Notes under the pieces: generated by a model
What the model saw: the letters and a program-made list of their open reading frames with translations, nothing else
Databases searched by the model: none
Told to the model about the DNA's origin: nothing
Source of the DNA: Lysobacter helvus
Lineage (GTDB): Bacteria > Pseudomonadota > Gammaproteobacteria > Xanthomonadales > Xanthomonadaceae
Direction of reading: 5' to 3'
DNA length: 64,000 nt
Assembly: GCF_018406645.1 (NCBI RefSeq)
Contig: NZ_AP024546.1
Coordinates: 930,001-994,000 of the forward strand
In this document: positions 52,421 to 61,387 of the stretch, piece after piece
Layout of the letters: each line of letters starts with the position of its first letter
Position numbering within the stretch: the first letter of the stretch is position 1
Program-made: the position numbers and the translations under genes

Positions 52421-52756
52421 TCAGGGCGACTTCGGCTTCGACGTCGCCTTCGCCTTCGCATGGAACTCGTTGTCGGTGACGTAGCCATCGCCATCGGCGT
52501 CCATCGCCGCGAATCCCGAATCGAATGTCGGATCCGCACTGGCTTCGCTCGAACTCACGCGTCCGTCCTTGTCGGTATCCAGCCGCGCCATCGCCGTGTC
52601 GGGTGACGGCGTGGCCGCCTTCACCGCTTCCTGGTTGCCGCCGGTCTTCTTCGCCTGCGGCGTCGGCGTTTCCGGCGGAGACGCGGACTGCGCGACCGCC
52701 ACGCCGGCGATCGAGACACCCAGCGCAATGCCGAGCAGTGTTTTCGTGCCTGTCAT
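52421..52756 (-). CDS. Exported EF-hand protein
   Basis: A 111-residue exported protein with signal TLLGIALGVSIAGVAVAQSAS. After a Pro/Lys linker there are two EF-hand-like loops: DTDKDGRVSSSE and DADGDGYVTDNE, both with canonical acidic positions, so Ca2+ binding is likely. The C-terminus is basic (FHAKAKATSKPKSP). AGGAG sits 8 bases before ATG 52756. A 16-base inverted repeat CCCCGCAGGTCGCGGGG lies in its leader. Confidence 0.85.
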   Translation of the reverse strand: MTGTKTLLGIALGVSIAGVAVAQSASPPETPTPQAKKTGGNQEAVKAATPSPDTAMARLDTDKDGRVSSSEASADPTFDSGFAAMDADGDGYVTDNEFHAKAKATSKPKSP

Positions 52757-52856
52757 GTGCGCGCTCCTCTCGATGGATCCCCCGCAGGTCGCGGGGGTGT
52801 CCATGTAACGCAACACGCGTCAACACACTGCAACGCGCCATTGCAGAGCTAGCGGC

Positions 52857-53045
52857 TCAGGCGTCGTCCTCGGCCGAAGCGTGCACCACCGGATCGCCGT
52901 CGTCGTCGATCGACACATCCACCACGATCGGCCGGCAACACACGTGGCAATCCTCGATGTAACGCTGCGCGCCCGCCGAATCGTCGATCACCAGCGTGAT
53001 CGTCTCGCCGCAGTACGGACACGAGATGTCGGCGGTCGGCAGCAT
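52857..53045 (-). CDS. CPXCG-motif cysteine-rich protein
   Basis: A 62-residue protein starting ADISCPYCGETITLVIDDSAGAQRYIEDCHVCCRPIVVDV. The CPYCG and CHVCC pairs form a likely zinc ribbon of the CPXCG family, a conserved small protein of unknown function. It follows the DUF1993 gene by 4 bases on the same strand. Confidence 0.88.
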   Translation of the reverse strand: MLPTADISCPYCGETITLVIDDSAGAQRYIEDCHVCCRPIVVDVSIDDDGDPVVHASAEDDA

Positions 53046-53049
53046 CGGC

Positions 53050-53562
53050 TCAGCGCCCCGCGCCCGCGAGGTAGTCCGTCTTGCCCAGCGGCGCGCCGGC
53101 GACGCGCAGGATCGCGTAGGCGGTGGTGGCGTGGAAGAACAGGTTGGGCAGCGCATAGGTGCCGAGGTAATCGGCGCCGGTGAACTTCAGCTCGGCCGTG
53201 CGCGTCTTGAACGCCACTTCGCGCGATTCCGCGCCGTCGAACTGCTCCGGCTTGTACGCGCCGAGCACTTCGATGCAGCGATCCAGGCGCGCGTACAACT
53301 GCTCGAACGTGGTTTCGTCGTCGGTGAAGGACACCGGATCGGTCGCCGTCAACCGCGCGACCGCGAACTTGGACGTGTCGGTCGCGATCTGCACCTGCTT
53401 GATCAGCGGCAGCATGTCGGCGATGAGGCGCGACTGCAGCAGCACCTCGGGCGCGATGCCCTTGTCGTTCGCGAACTTCTCGCCGATCTGCAGGACGCTG
53501 CGCAGGTTGCGCAGGGCACGCACCATCACCGGCACCGTCGCGTGGTACATCGAGTACGCCAT
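53050..53562 (-). CDS. DUF1993 protein
   Basis: A 170-residue protein beginning MAYSMYHATVPVMVRALRNLRSVLQIGEKFANDKGIAPEVLLQSRLIADMLPLIKQVQIATD, which is the DUF1993 signature. The fold is a DinB-like helical bundle; its role is unknown. A GGGAG Shine-Dalgarno and ATG 53562 give the start. It is read with the CPXCG gene. Confidence 0.88.
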   Translation of the reverse strand: MAYSMYHATVPVMVRALRNLRSVLQIGEKFANDKGIAPEVLLQSRLIADMLPLIKQVQIATDTSKFAVARLTATDPVSFTDDETTFEQLYARLDRCIEVLGAYKPEQFDGAESREVAFKTRTAELKFTGADYLGTYALPNLFFHATTAYAILRVAGAPLGKTDYLAGAGR

Positions 53563-53649
53563 GGAACACTCCCGACGGGCCACCGTGGCCCGGAAGCCGC
53601 ACAGGGTACGCCCGCGGCCGTCATCCGCCAGTCGCGATCCCGGGTTTCA

Positions 53650-56562
53650 CTATCCCAGCCAGTGGCTGGCCGGCTGCGGCGCGGCGAAGCGATAGCCCTG
53701 GCCGTAGGTGCAGCCCATCCGCTTGAGCACGTCGTGCTGCGCGGCGGTCTCGATGCCCTCGGCCACGATCTCCACGCCCAGCGCATTGCCGAGCGCGAGG
53801 ATGGCTTCGATCACTGCAGAGCTGCGCGGCGATTCCCCGTTCGCGAACGGCGCGACGAAGCTCTGGTCGATCTTGATCATGCGCAACGGGAAACGATGCA
53901 CGTGGCCGAGCGAGGAGTAGCCCGTGCCGAAATCGTCGAGCGCGGCTTCCACGCCGGCTTCGCGCAGGCGATGCAGCGTGGCCACCATCGCCTCGGGATC
54001 GCCGAGCAGCGTGCCTTCGGTGACTTCCAGGCGCAGCGCCGCCGGATCGAAGCCGTTCTCGGCCACCAGGTCCAGCAGGCGGCGATCGAAATCGTTGTGC
54101 TGGAACAAGCGCGGCGACACGTTGAGCGTGATGTAGCGCTGCACGCCATCGCCGCGCGGCGCGACCAGCGCGCGGCCGGCCTGCAACGCGAGGCGGAACA
54201 TGCGCCAGTCGATCGGTTCGATCAGCCCGCTGTCTTCTGCGACCTTCATGAACTCGCCCGGCCGCAGCACGCCGCGCGACGCACTGCGCCAACGCAGCAA
54301 GGCTTCGTAGCCCACCACCGAATCATCGTCCAGGCGCACGATGGGCTGGAACCACGGTTCGAATTCGTCGCGCAGCAAGGCGTCGCGCAGCGCCTGCTCG
54401 AGGTCGAGCACGCCCATCGCGGTCTGGTGCATCGCATCGTCGAACAGCACGAAGCGATTGCGGCCCGCGGTCTTGGCGCGATAGAGCGCGGTGTCGGCGT
54501 CGTGCAGGATGCGGTCGGCGGACTCGCAGCCTGCGTCGGCGATCGCGATGCCGATGCTCGCCGAAAGCTGCAGGTCGCGCCCGGCCACCTGCAGCGTCGG
54601 CTGCAAGGCGCGCAACACGCGCTGCGCCACCTTGCAGGCGGTTTCGGGCTGCTGCACGTGTTCGAGCAGCATCACGAATTCGTCGCCCGCCATGCGCGCC
54701 ACCACGTCGGGCTCGCGCACGCACCCGGACAGGCGGCTGGCCACTTCCTTCAGCAGGGCGTCGCCGGCGCTGTGGCCGAGGCTGTCGTTGACCACCTTGA
54801 AGCGGTCCACGTCGATGTAGAGCAGGCCGAAGCCCCACTGCACATCGCGACGCAGCCCGCCGATCGCGCGCTCGATGCGATCGCGCAGGTAGATGCGGTT
54901 CGGCAGGCCCGTGAGCGCATCGTGCATTACCTGGTGCTGCAGCTGCGCTTCGATGTGCTGGCGCACCTGGATCTGTTCGCGCAGCTCGACCGTGCGCTCC
55001 TCGACGCGCGTCTCGAGTTCGGCGTTGGCCTGGCGCAGCAGTTCCGCCGCGCGCCGGCGCTGCAGCGAACTGCCGATCTGGTAGGACACGAACGTCAGCA
55101 GTTCCGCATCGCGCTCGTCGTAGGCGGTGCTGGATTCGTAGCTCTGCACCGCGACGACGCCGATCGCCCCCTCGGTGCTGAGCAGCGGCGCGCCGAGCCA
55201 GACCTGCGTGGGCGCGCCCATCATGGCGGGGTCCAGCAAGCCGGCGGTGATCATGTCCATCGCATCGGGGCGCTTCACCAATTGCGGGCGCCCGGTCTGC
55301 AGCACGAATTCGGTGAGGCCGCGGCCGAAGCTGCGCGCGCTCCAGTCGCGTTCGAATTCATCGGCCGCGTAGGGGAACGACACGACCATGCCGTCCTCCG
55401 ACAACAGGCCGATGTAGAAATTGCGCGCGTCGATCAGCTCGCCGACGATCGCGTGCACGTGGCGATAGAAGCCATCGCTGGTTTCGTCCAGGCTCGCCAG
55501 CGCGGCGATGCGGTACAGCGCGGCCTGCAGGCGTTCGCCGCGTTCGCGCTCGCCCACTTCGCGGCGCAGTTCGCTGTTGGCCACCTGCAGCTGCTGCGTG
55601 CGCTCGACGACGTGCTGTTCGAGTTCGGCGCGGCCACGCTTGCGTTCCAGCGCGGTGAGGATGTGCTCGGCCACGAAGGCCAGGAGCGACATCTCCGCCG
55701 TCGTGTAGCACCGATCGCCGGTGTAACTCTGCACGACCACCACGCCGTGGACCTCGCCTTCGCGCAACATGGGCACGCCCAGCCAGTCGCTGCTGTCCGC
55801 GCCGTGCAGGCGCAGCGGGCCGGAGACCTGCTTCTGCAGATCCTCGGTGGCGCCCATCAGCGGGCGCTTGTCGCGCACCAGGTACCACGTGAGGCCGCGC
55901 TCGAAGTGCGCCAGCGGCACCTCCTCGTCCGGCAGCAGCTTGTCCTGGTCGTCCACCACGTCCGCGAAATAGAGGAAGCGCAACGCATCGCGTTCGCGGT
56001 CGTACAGCGCGATGTAGAAGTTCTCCGCGTACATCAGGTCGGAGACGATGCGGTGCAGGCCGCGCAGCATGTCCGGCATGTCGAGGTCCGACCCCGCCAT
56101 GTCGGCGATCGCGTAGAGCGAGCGCTGCAGCTTTTCGGCCTGCTCCAGGCGCGCCACGCTTTCCTGCATCTGCTGCATGCCCAGCAACTCGGCCAGGCGC
56201 AGGCGCAGGGCAGGGTCCGCGTCCACGGGACCGGCCGGGCAATGCAGGACGGCGACGGCATCCTCGCCGTCGTCGTGCAGCACGCGGGGGTTGGCAGCGT
56301 CGTTCACGCCCGCGCGGCTGCGCGCGACGGCATCGATCGCCCGCGCCAGGACGCCGGGGTCCACGGGGCCTTCCGGCCAGGCGCGCACGTCGCGCGGCCA
56401 GTGCGTCGACCACAGCACGCAGGCGCCCATGGCCGGCAGGTGCGGGGCCTGCGCGAACCAGGCTGCGATGGCCTCCGCCGGCGCGCGCGCACCCAGCAGG
56501 GCCGCCGGCAACGGCGTCCCGTCTGTTGCTTGCGATGTCGTGCCGGCGCGTGGCGCGGTCAT
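53650..56562 (-). CDS. GAF-GAF-GGDEF-EAL c-di-GMP signalling protein
   Basis: A 970-residue protein. An N-terminal region of unknown type (1-140) precedes a GAF domain (about 155-310) and a second GAF (about 350-510), with helical spacers between. A GGDEF domain (about 535-700) follows, with the A-site MAGDEF in place of GGDEF near residue 622, and a C-terminal EAL domain (about 720-965). EAL shows YEALLRW, LNVSPRLF, LEVTEG, DDFGTGYSSL, IKIDQSFV and EGIET, so a phosphodiesterase seems intact; the cyclase may be weak or regulatory. The start is ATG 56562. Confidence 0.93.
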   Translation of the reverse strand: MTAPRAGTTSQATDGTPLPAALLGARAPAEAIAAWFAQAPHLPAMGACVLWSTHWPRDVRAWPEGPVDPGVLARAIDAVARSRAGVNDAANPRVLHDDGEDAVAVLHCPAGPVDADPALRLRLAELLGMQQMQESVARLEQAEKLQRSLYAIADMAGSDLDMPDMLRGLHRIVSDLMYAENFYIALYDRERDALRFLYFADVVDDQDKLLPDEEVPLAHFERGLTWYLVRDKRPLMGATEDLQKQVSGPLRLHGADSSDWLGVPMLREGEVHGVVVVQSYTGDRCYTTAEMSLLAFVAEHILTALERKRGRAELEQHVVERTQQLQVANSELRREVGERERGERLQAALYRIAALASLDETSDGFYRHVHAIVGELIDARNFYIGLLSEDGMVVSFPYAADEFERDWSARSFGRGLTEFVLQTGRPQLVKRPDAMDMITAGLLDPAMMGAPTQVWLGAPLLSTEGAIGVVAVQSYESSTAYDERDAELLTFVSYQIGSSLQRRRAAELLRQANAELETRVEERTVELREQIQVRQHIEAQLQHQVMHDALTGLPNRIYLRDRIERAIGGLRRDVQWGFGLLYIDVDRFKVVNDSLGHSAGDALLKEVASRLSGCVREPDVVARMAGDEFVMLLEHVQQPETACKVAQRVLRALQPTLQVAGRDLQLSASIGIAIADAGCESADRILHDADTALYRAKTAGRNRFVLFDDAMHQTAMGVLDLEQALRDALLRDEFEPWFQPIVRLDDDSVVGYEALLRWRSASRGVLRPGEFMKVAEDSGLIEPIDWRMFRLALQAGRALVAPRGDGVQRYITLNVSPRLFQHNDFDRRLLDLVAENGFDPAALRLEVTEGTLLGDPEAMVATLHRLREAGVEAALDDFGTGYSSLGHVHRFPLRMIKIDQSFVAPFANGESPRSSAVIEAILALGNALGVEIVAEGIETAAQHDVLKRMGCTYGQGYRFAAPQPASHWLG

Positions 56563-56795
56563 GGTGGTTCCCCGTGGCTCCCCGGGTGCCCTGCCCCGGC
56601 CTCGCGCGGCATGCCGCGGCGCGATCGGCGCACAGGGTAGAGAGCGCCCCTTGTCCGAACTGTGCGCATGGTCACCGGCACGATGCAACCCGGGTCGCAG
56701 CACTGAACCATTCACAGGTCCATCGTCACGGCGCATGCACGCGGTCCTCGCGAGCGTGCGACCACGCCGGCCCGGCCGGTGCACGGGGGACATCG

Positions 56796-57071
56796 ATGGA
56801 CAAGGAAGACCTGGGGCCCGAGCTCGAGGCCGAACTGGAAGCGCTCGACCGCGAGATGCCGCGCATGCAGTCGATGTCCGGGGGCATCTTCGCCCTGGCC
56901 ACCGCATGGGCCGAACGCCACGCCGCCATCCTCGAACGCACGCCGCCGTCGATGCGCGCCGCGATGGAATCGCGCCTGCATCGCATGGGCATCCGCTGGG
57001 GCGTCGTGAGCGGTTCGCGCATGACCGCGCAATTTCCGGCGATCGGCCTGCCGCGCAAACGCATCGCGTAG
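56796..57071 (+). CDS. Small hypothetical protein
   Basis: A 91-residue protein with an acidic helix (EDLGPELEAELEALDREMPRMQSM) and a basic C-terminus (RLHRMGIRWGVVSGSRMTAQFPAIGLPRKRIA). No motif is recognised. ATG 56796 with GGGGGA 6-11 bases before it is plausible. It lies alone between the divergent large GGDEF-EAL gene and the Q/N-rich gene. Confidence 0.55.
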   Translation: MDKEDLGPELEAELEALDREMPRMQSMSGGIFALATAWAERHAAILERTPPSMRAAMESRLHRMGIRWGVVSGSRMTAQFPAIGLPRKRIA

Positions 57072-57218
57072 ACGCAACGTGCAAGCGGCAGGCGTGCGTG
57101 TTCACGCCGATGAACTCCGTTAGTTGCGACTTCACCGCACGCGCCCCTCGCGCTAACGCGCTGCTGCGTAACGTGCGTCGCATCGGCCAAGCCGGCCGAA
57201 TTGCAAGGAGTCACGAAG

Positions 57219-57713
57219 ATGGCGGGTCAGAACACCACCGGCGGCATGGGCCAGGACAAGAACCAGAACCAGTCTTCCCAGAACCAGTCGTCGCAGAACA
57301 AGCCGGCACAGAACCAGGCTTCGCAGAACCAGGCTTCCAACCAGAACCAGTCCTCGCAGAACCAGTCCTCGCAGTCGCAGTACTGGAAGGGCCAGTTCCA
57401 GAACGAGCCCTATTACCAGCAGGGCCGCCAGTACGAAGAGTACGAGCAGGCCTACAACACAGGTGAGCAGGGACGTTCGCAGTACGGCACCAGCGGCCAG
57501 ACCTTCGAGCAGTCCGAGAAGAACCTGCGCGCGGACTACGAGAAAACCGCTTCCAGCAACAGCAAGGCGCTGAAGTGGGAAGACGGCGGCAAGCAGGCGG
57601 CGCAGGCCGCATGGGAACGCGCCGGCAGCGCGCAGTCCTCGCAGTCCAGCGACCGCGACATGCAGCAGGGCAAGCAGGGTTCGGACGCCAGTTCGAACAA
57701 GCGCACCAGCTAA
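57219..57713 (+). CDS. Gln/Asn/Ser-rich low-complexity protein
   Basis: A 164-residue protein. Residues 1-55 are a Gln/Asn/Ser repeat (NQSSQNQSSQNKPAQNQASQ) typical of prion-like or disordered chains. The second half has a more regular pattern: YWKGQFQNEPYYQQGRQYEEYEQAYNTGEQG, FEQSEKNLRADYEKTA, and LKWEDGGKQAAQAAWERAG, aromatic and acidic residues at regular spacing. AAGGAG sits 9 bases before the ATG. It has no signal peptide and no known family. Confidence 0.7.
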   Translation: MAGQNTTGGMGQDKNQNQSSQNQSSQNKPAQNQASQNQASNQNQSSQNQSSQSQYWKGQFQNEPYYQQGRQYEEYEQAYNTGEQGRSQYGTSGQTFEQSEKNLRADYEKTASSNSKALKWEDGGKQAAQAAWERAGSAQSSQSSDRDMQQGKQGSDASSNKRTS

Positions 57714-57731
57714 GCAACACCGTTGCACACG

Positions 57732-57764
57732 AATCGCCGACGCCTCGCGCGTCGGCGATTTTTT
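57732..57764 (+). terminator. Intrinsic terminator after the Q/N-rich gene
   Basis: AATCGCCGACGC and GCGTCGGCGATT arms around CTCGC are followed by a T-run (TTTTTT). It lies 18 bases past the stop and just before the convergent hybrid kinase gene. Confidence 0.9.
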
Positions 57765-57769
57765 GTGCG

Positions 57770-60127
57770 TCAGGCTTCGCGCCGCTGGATGCGCAGCAAT
57801 GAATCCACCAGCGTCACCAGCGCCGCCGGATCCACCGGCTTGACCAGGTGCGCGTCGAATCCCGCCTCCGCGCTGCGCTGTCGATCCGACGCCTGCCCGC
57901 GCCCCGTGATCGCCACGATCACCAGCGCCTCGCCGCCCGCAGCGCGCATGCGCCGGCACACTTCGAGGCCATCGACGCCGGGCAGCCCGAGGTCCAGCAA
58001 CACCGCATCGGGCGAGAACGTGCCCTGCCATACCAGCGCGGACGCTGCGTCGTAGGCGGTGCGCACCGTGTGCCCTGTCATGCGCAGGTAGAGCGCCAGC
58101 GAATCGGTGTGTTCGCGGTTGTCGTCCACCACGAGCAAGCGCAAGCGCTGGTGCGCGGCTCCCATGGGGCCGCCGGACACCTCGTCGTCGCTGAAATCCA
58201 CCGCGTCGCCATCGTGCAGCGGCAAGCGCACTTCGAACTCGCTGCCCTGCCCCAGGCCGCCGCTGCGCGCGAGCACGGTGCCGCCGTGCAGTTCGACGAG
58301 GCTGCGCACGAGCGTCAGCCCGATGCCGAGGCCGCCCGCCGCGTGTCCGATGGAATGCTCGGCCTGGTTGAACAGGTCGAACACGCGGTCGAGTTCATCC
58401 GGCTCGATGCCCAGCCCGTTGTCGCGCACGCGCAGCACCACGTCCGCGTCCTGGCGCGTCGCCGACAGCACGATGTGGCCGCCGGGGTTGGTGTACTTGG
58501 CGGCGTTGTTCAACAGGTTCGACAGCACTTGCGCGAGGCGCACGGGATCGGCGCGCAACGGCAGCGGCAGCGTGGGCATGTCGATGTCGAGCGTGTGGTG
58601 CGCGGCATCCAGCAACGGACGACTCGTCTCCACCGCGCGCTCCACGACGTCCTGGATCGTCACCGCCTGCAGGTGCAACGGCACCATGCCGCGCGTGATG
58701 CGCGAGACTTCCATCAGGTCGTCGACCAGGCGCACGAGTTGCGCGACCTGGCGTTCCATCACCGCGTGCAGGCGCTCGCTGTCCACCGCGGCGCCATCGC
58801 CCTCGTCCGCCATGCGCAGGATGTGCAGGCAGTTGCGCAGCGGCGCGAGCGGATTGCGCAGTTCGTGCGCGAGCGTGGCGAGGAATTCGTCCTTGCGGCG
58901 ATCGACGTCGCGCAGCGCCACTTCGGCCAGCTTGTGGTCGTGGATGTCGGTGGTCGAGCCGTACCACGCAGTGACCTGGCCGTCGTCGTCGCGCATCGCC
59001 TTGGCGCGCACGAGGAACCAGCGATACGCGCCGTCGCGGCGGCGCAGGCGCAGCTCGACATCGAAATCCGCACCGGCATGCGCGCGCGCCCAGGCTTCGG
59101 CGGCGAGGTGGCGATCGGCGGGATGGATCGCGCCGTTGCGCGAGTCGCGATCCACGCGTACGGGCAGGCCGGTGTATTCGAGCCAGCGATCGCTGAGCCA
59201 GGTCAGTTCGCCGTCGGCGCTGGCGCTCCACAGGATCGACGGCGTGGCGTTCGCCACGTAGCGGAAGCGTTCTTCGCTCACGCGCAGCGCGTGCTCCGTG
59301 CGCGTGCGCAGGGTGATGTCGTCGAACATCACCGCCACGCGGTTCGAGCCCGGCGCGCCGTACGGGAAGGCATGCACTTCGTACATGCGGTCGTCCAGCT
59401 CGCGCGCGGGCAGGACCTCGCGCACCGGCTGGCCCGTGCGCGCCACGCGGCCGTAGAGTTCGAACCAGTGCTCCTCGTGCGACGGGGCGAGTTCGCGCAT
59501 CCGCTTGCCCACCGCATCGCGCAGGCCGGTGTGGCGCTCGAAGGCGGCGTTGGTTTCCAGGAAGCGGTAGTCCACCGCGCGATCGCCGTCGAACAGCACT
59601 TCGATCACGCAGAAGCCCTGGTCGATCGTCGCGAACAACGAACGGCAACGTTCCTCGCTCGCGCGCAACGAGGCGATCGCCTGCTCGGTGTCGCCGCCGT
59701 GCACCAGCGGTGCGCGCTCGTCCAGTTCCAGCAACACCACCGTCGATGCGCGCAATACGCCGGCCGTGTCGCGCACCGGGCTCAGGCGCATCAGCATGCG
59801 CGCGGTCGCGCCCTGCACGCGCGCCAGGCGCACGTCGAGCGCGATGGGGCCGTGGCGCAGGCGCAGGTCGTGCAGCGCCGATGTCACCGCGGGGCGCGCG
59901 TCGTCCTCCACGAGGTGCGACAGGTCGACGCCGCGCAATGTTTCGATGCCACGCCCGAGCAGTCGCGCGGCAGCGGTGTTCACGTCGACGATGCGGCCGT
60001 GCGCATCGGTGCGCAGCAGGCCGATGTCCGCGCGATCGCCGATCTCCAGCCACCGCTCCGACGGCGCCGGCGTATCCGGCGTGCGGCCGTCGTCAGGCGC
60101 GGGCACGGGGGCGGACGGGAGTGTCAT
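57770..60127 (-). CDS. PAS-domain hybrid sensor histidine kinase with C-terminal receiver
   Basis: A 785-residue soluble hybrid kinase. Three PAS-like domains occupy about residues 25-135, 155-275 and 285-405 (the last with YTGLPV and HPADR and a PAC-type DGAYRWFLVRAKAMRDDDG). The HisKA domain has HELRNPLAPLRN near residue 430, and HATPase has LSNLLNNAAKYT, DNGLGIEPDEL and GGLGIGLTLVRSL. The receiver (about 665-780) has VVDDN, DAVLLDLGLPGVDG and LVKPVD. No membrane helix is seen, so it senses a cytoplasmic cue. It overlaps the thioredoxin gene by 4 bases. Confidence 0.93.
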   Translation of the reverse strand: MTLPSAPVPAPDDGRTPDTPAPSERWLEIGDRADIGLLRTDAHGRIVDVNTAAARLLGRGIETLRGVDLSHLVEDDARPAVTSALHDLRLRHGPIALDVRLARVQGATARMLMRLSPVRDTAGVLRASTVVLLELDERAPLVHGGDTEQAIASLRASEERCRSLFATIDQGFCVIEVLFDGDRAVDYRFLETNAAFERHTGLRDAVGKRMRELAPSHEEHWFELYGRVARTGQPVREVLPARELDDRMYEVHAFPYGAPGSNRVAVMFDDITLRTRTEHALRVSEERFRYVANATPSILWSASADGELTWLSDRWLEYTGLPVRVDRDSRNGAIHPADRHLAAEAWARAHAGADFDVELRLRRRDGAYRWFLVRAKAMRDDDGQVTAWYGSTTDIHDHKLAEVALRDVDRRKDEFLATLAHELRNPLAPLRNCLHILRMADEGDGAAVDSERLHAVMERQVAQLVRLVDDLMEVSRITRGMVPLHLQAVTIQDVVERAVETSRPLLDAAHHTLDIDMPTLPLPLRADPVRLAQVLSNLLNNAAKYTNPGGHIVLSATRQDADVVLRVRDNGLGIEPDELDRVFDLFNQAEHSIGHAAGGLGIGLTLVRSLVELHGGTVLARSGGLGQGSEFEVRLPLHDGDAVDFSDDEVSGGPMGAAHQRLRLLVVDDNREHTDSLALYLRMTGHTVRTAYDAASALVWQGTFSPDAVLLDLGLPGVDGLEVCRRMRAAGGEALVIVAITGRGQASDRQRSAEAGFDAHLVKPVDPAALVTLVDSLLRIQRREA

Positions 60128-60462
60128 GCATCCGCCGGCGGATCGATCGCGGCAAGGGCCTCGGCGACGGGCGCCGCGGTGAGCGGCCGCACGATGCGCG
60201 CCACCTCTTCGCCATCGCGCAGGAACACCAACGTAGGCCACAACTTGACGCGGTACGAGCGCCCGAGCGGTTGTCCACGTCCGTCTTCGACTTTCACGTG
60301 TCGCACGTCGTCGTGCGTGGCGAACGCGACTTCGATCGCCGGTTGCGCCGCGATGCAATGCCCGCACCACGGCGCGCCGAATTCGATCACGGCGGGGCCG
60401 GCACGCGCATCGACGTCGTGTCGTGCGGGCTCGGTGGATTCGTAGTTGCGCGCGAACGCCAT
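60124..60462 (-). CDS. Thioredoxin-family protein
   Basis: A 112-residue thioredoxin-fold protein. The active site is WCGHC in FGAPWCGHCIAAQPAIEVAF near residue 35; cis-Pro follows in KLWPTLVFLRDGEEV. WCGHC is a PDI-like or thioredoxin variant of the usual WCGPC. No signal peptide is seen. Its stop overlaps the hybrid kinase start (ATGA), so both are translated from one message, hinting at redox input to the kinase; that is inference. Confidence 0.87.
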   Translation of the reverse strand: MAFARNYESTEPARHDVDARAGPAVIEFGAPWCGHCIAAQPAIEVAFATHDDVRHVKVEDGRGQPLGRSYRVKLWPTLVFLRDGEEVARIVRPLTAAPVAEALAAIDPPADA

Positions 60463-60536
60463 GGCGCGGCCTGGGGGGATGGACAGCCCCGAATCTAGAA
60501 CCAACGCAGTGAGTGGCGCGTGGCGCGCGGTGTTGT

Positions 60537-61316
60537 TCAGCTACGGCGCGCGCGGCGCACGGGTTTCTGCAACGCGCTGCGGTAGCGCTCGACGAGGGCC
60601 TGGACCTTCTCGACGTAGGCCTCGGTTTCCGCGTACGGCGGCACGCCCCCGTAGCGTTCCACCGCGCCCACGCCGGCGTTGTAGGCGGCGGCCACCAGCA
60701 CCAGGTCGCCCTTGTAGCGGCGCATCAGGCTGCGGATGTGGCGCGCTGCACCATCGATGGATTGCGTCGAGGAGTACGGATCGGACACGCCGTATTCACG
60801 CGAGAGCGCAGGCATCAGCTGCATCAGGCCCTGCGCGCCCTTCGGCGACAGCGCGCGCGGATCGAAGCCGCTCTCGGCGTGCGCGATCGCGCGCAGCCAG
60901 GCGTCTTCGACACCGTTGCGCTTCGCGGCGGCGGTGAACTGCGCAGCGAAGACGTTCAACTGCGGCGCCCCGAATTCGCCCAGGCCTTCATGCGCCCACG
61001 AATCGCGCGGCGCGTGGATCTTCACCGGCTCGGCCACTTCCTTCCAGCCGGGGATCGCACGCGTGCTGTACACCACGCGTCCGTTCATGCGCGTCGTGTA
61101 GAGGTTGCCGCGCACGGGGCCCAGGTCGCCCCAGAAGTTCGGGACCTTCGCCTTGCGGTCGTTGACGCGCTTGGCCTTGCAGCGGGCGCCGGGCTCGGGT
61201 GCGGTCGACAAGCTCAGGCGTTCGTCGCGCAGGCATTCGTAGACGGTGCGCGCGTGCAGCCCGCTGCAGGGCAACAGGAGCAGCAGACCGAAAGCAAGGG
61301 CGGCCGTGCGCGTCAT
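60537..61316 (-). CDS. Lytic transglycosylase (SLT domain) with DUF4124-type N-terminal domain
   Basis: A 259-residue exported protein. The signal peptide (ALAFGLLLLLPCSGLHARTVYECL) leads to a short DUF4124-like segment with two Cys, a linker, and a GH23 SLT domain from about residue 115. Catalytic Glu lies in AIAHAESGFDPRALSPKGAQGLMQLMP and the C-terminal AAAYNAGVGAVERYGGVPPYAETEAYVEKV is typical. It cleaves peptidoglycan to anhydromuropeptides. A closely similar second copy follows upstream on the same strand. Confidence 0.9.
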   Translation of the reverse strand: MTRTAALAFGLLLLLPCSGLHARTVYECLRDERLSLSTAPEPGARCKAKRVNDRKAKVPNFWGDLGPVRGNLYTTRMNGRVVYSTRAIPGWKEVAEPVKIHAPRDSWAHEGLGEFGAPQLNVFAAQFTAAAKRNGVEDAWLRAIAHAESGFDPRALSPKGAQGLMQLMPALSREYGVSDPYSSTQSIDGAARHIRSLMRRYKGDLVLVAAAYNAGVGAVERYGGVPPYAETEAYVEKVQALVERYRSALQKPVRRARRS

Positions 61317-61387
61317 GGGGCGCACATCAGACCGGGGTGTCGTTCAGCGTGGCGTGAAGGCCGCGTGTGCGTTGCAGCAATGGCGCG

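Noticed and set aside
52996-56640. A 1200-residue plus-strand open frame
   Set aside because: It lies antisense to DUF1993 and the GGDEF-EAL gene and shows no domain; a GC-skew artefact.
57848-60445. An 865-residue plus-strand open frame
   Set aside because: Antisense to the hybrid histidine kinase; composition is His/Arg/Gln-rich without any motif.
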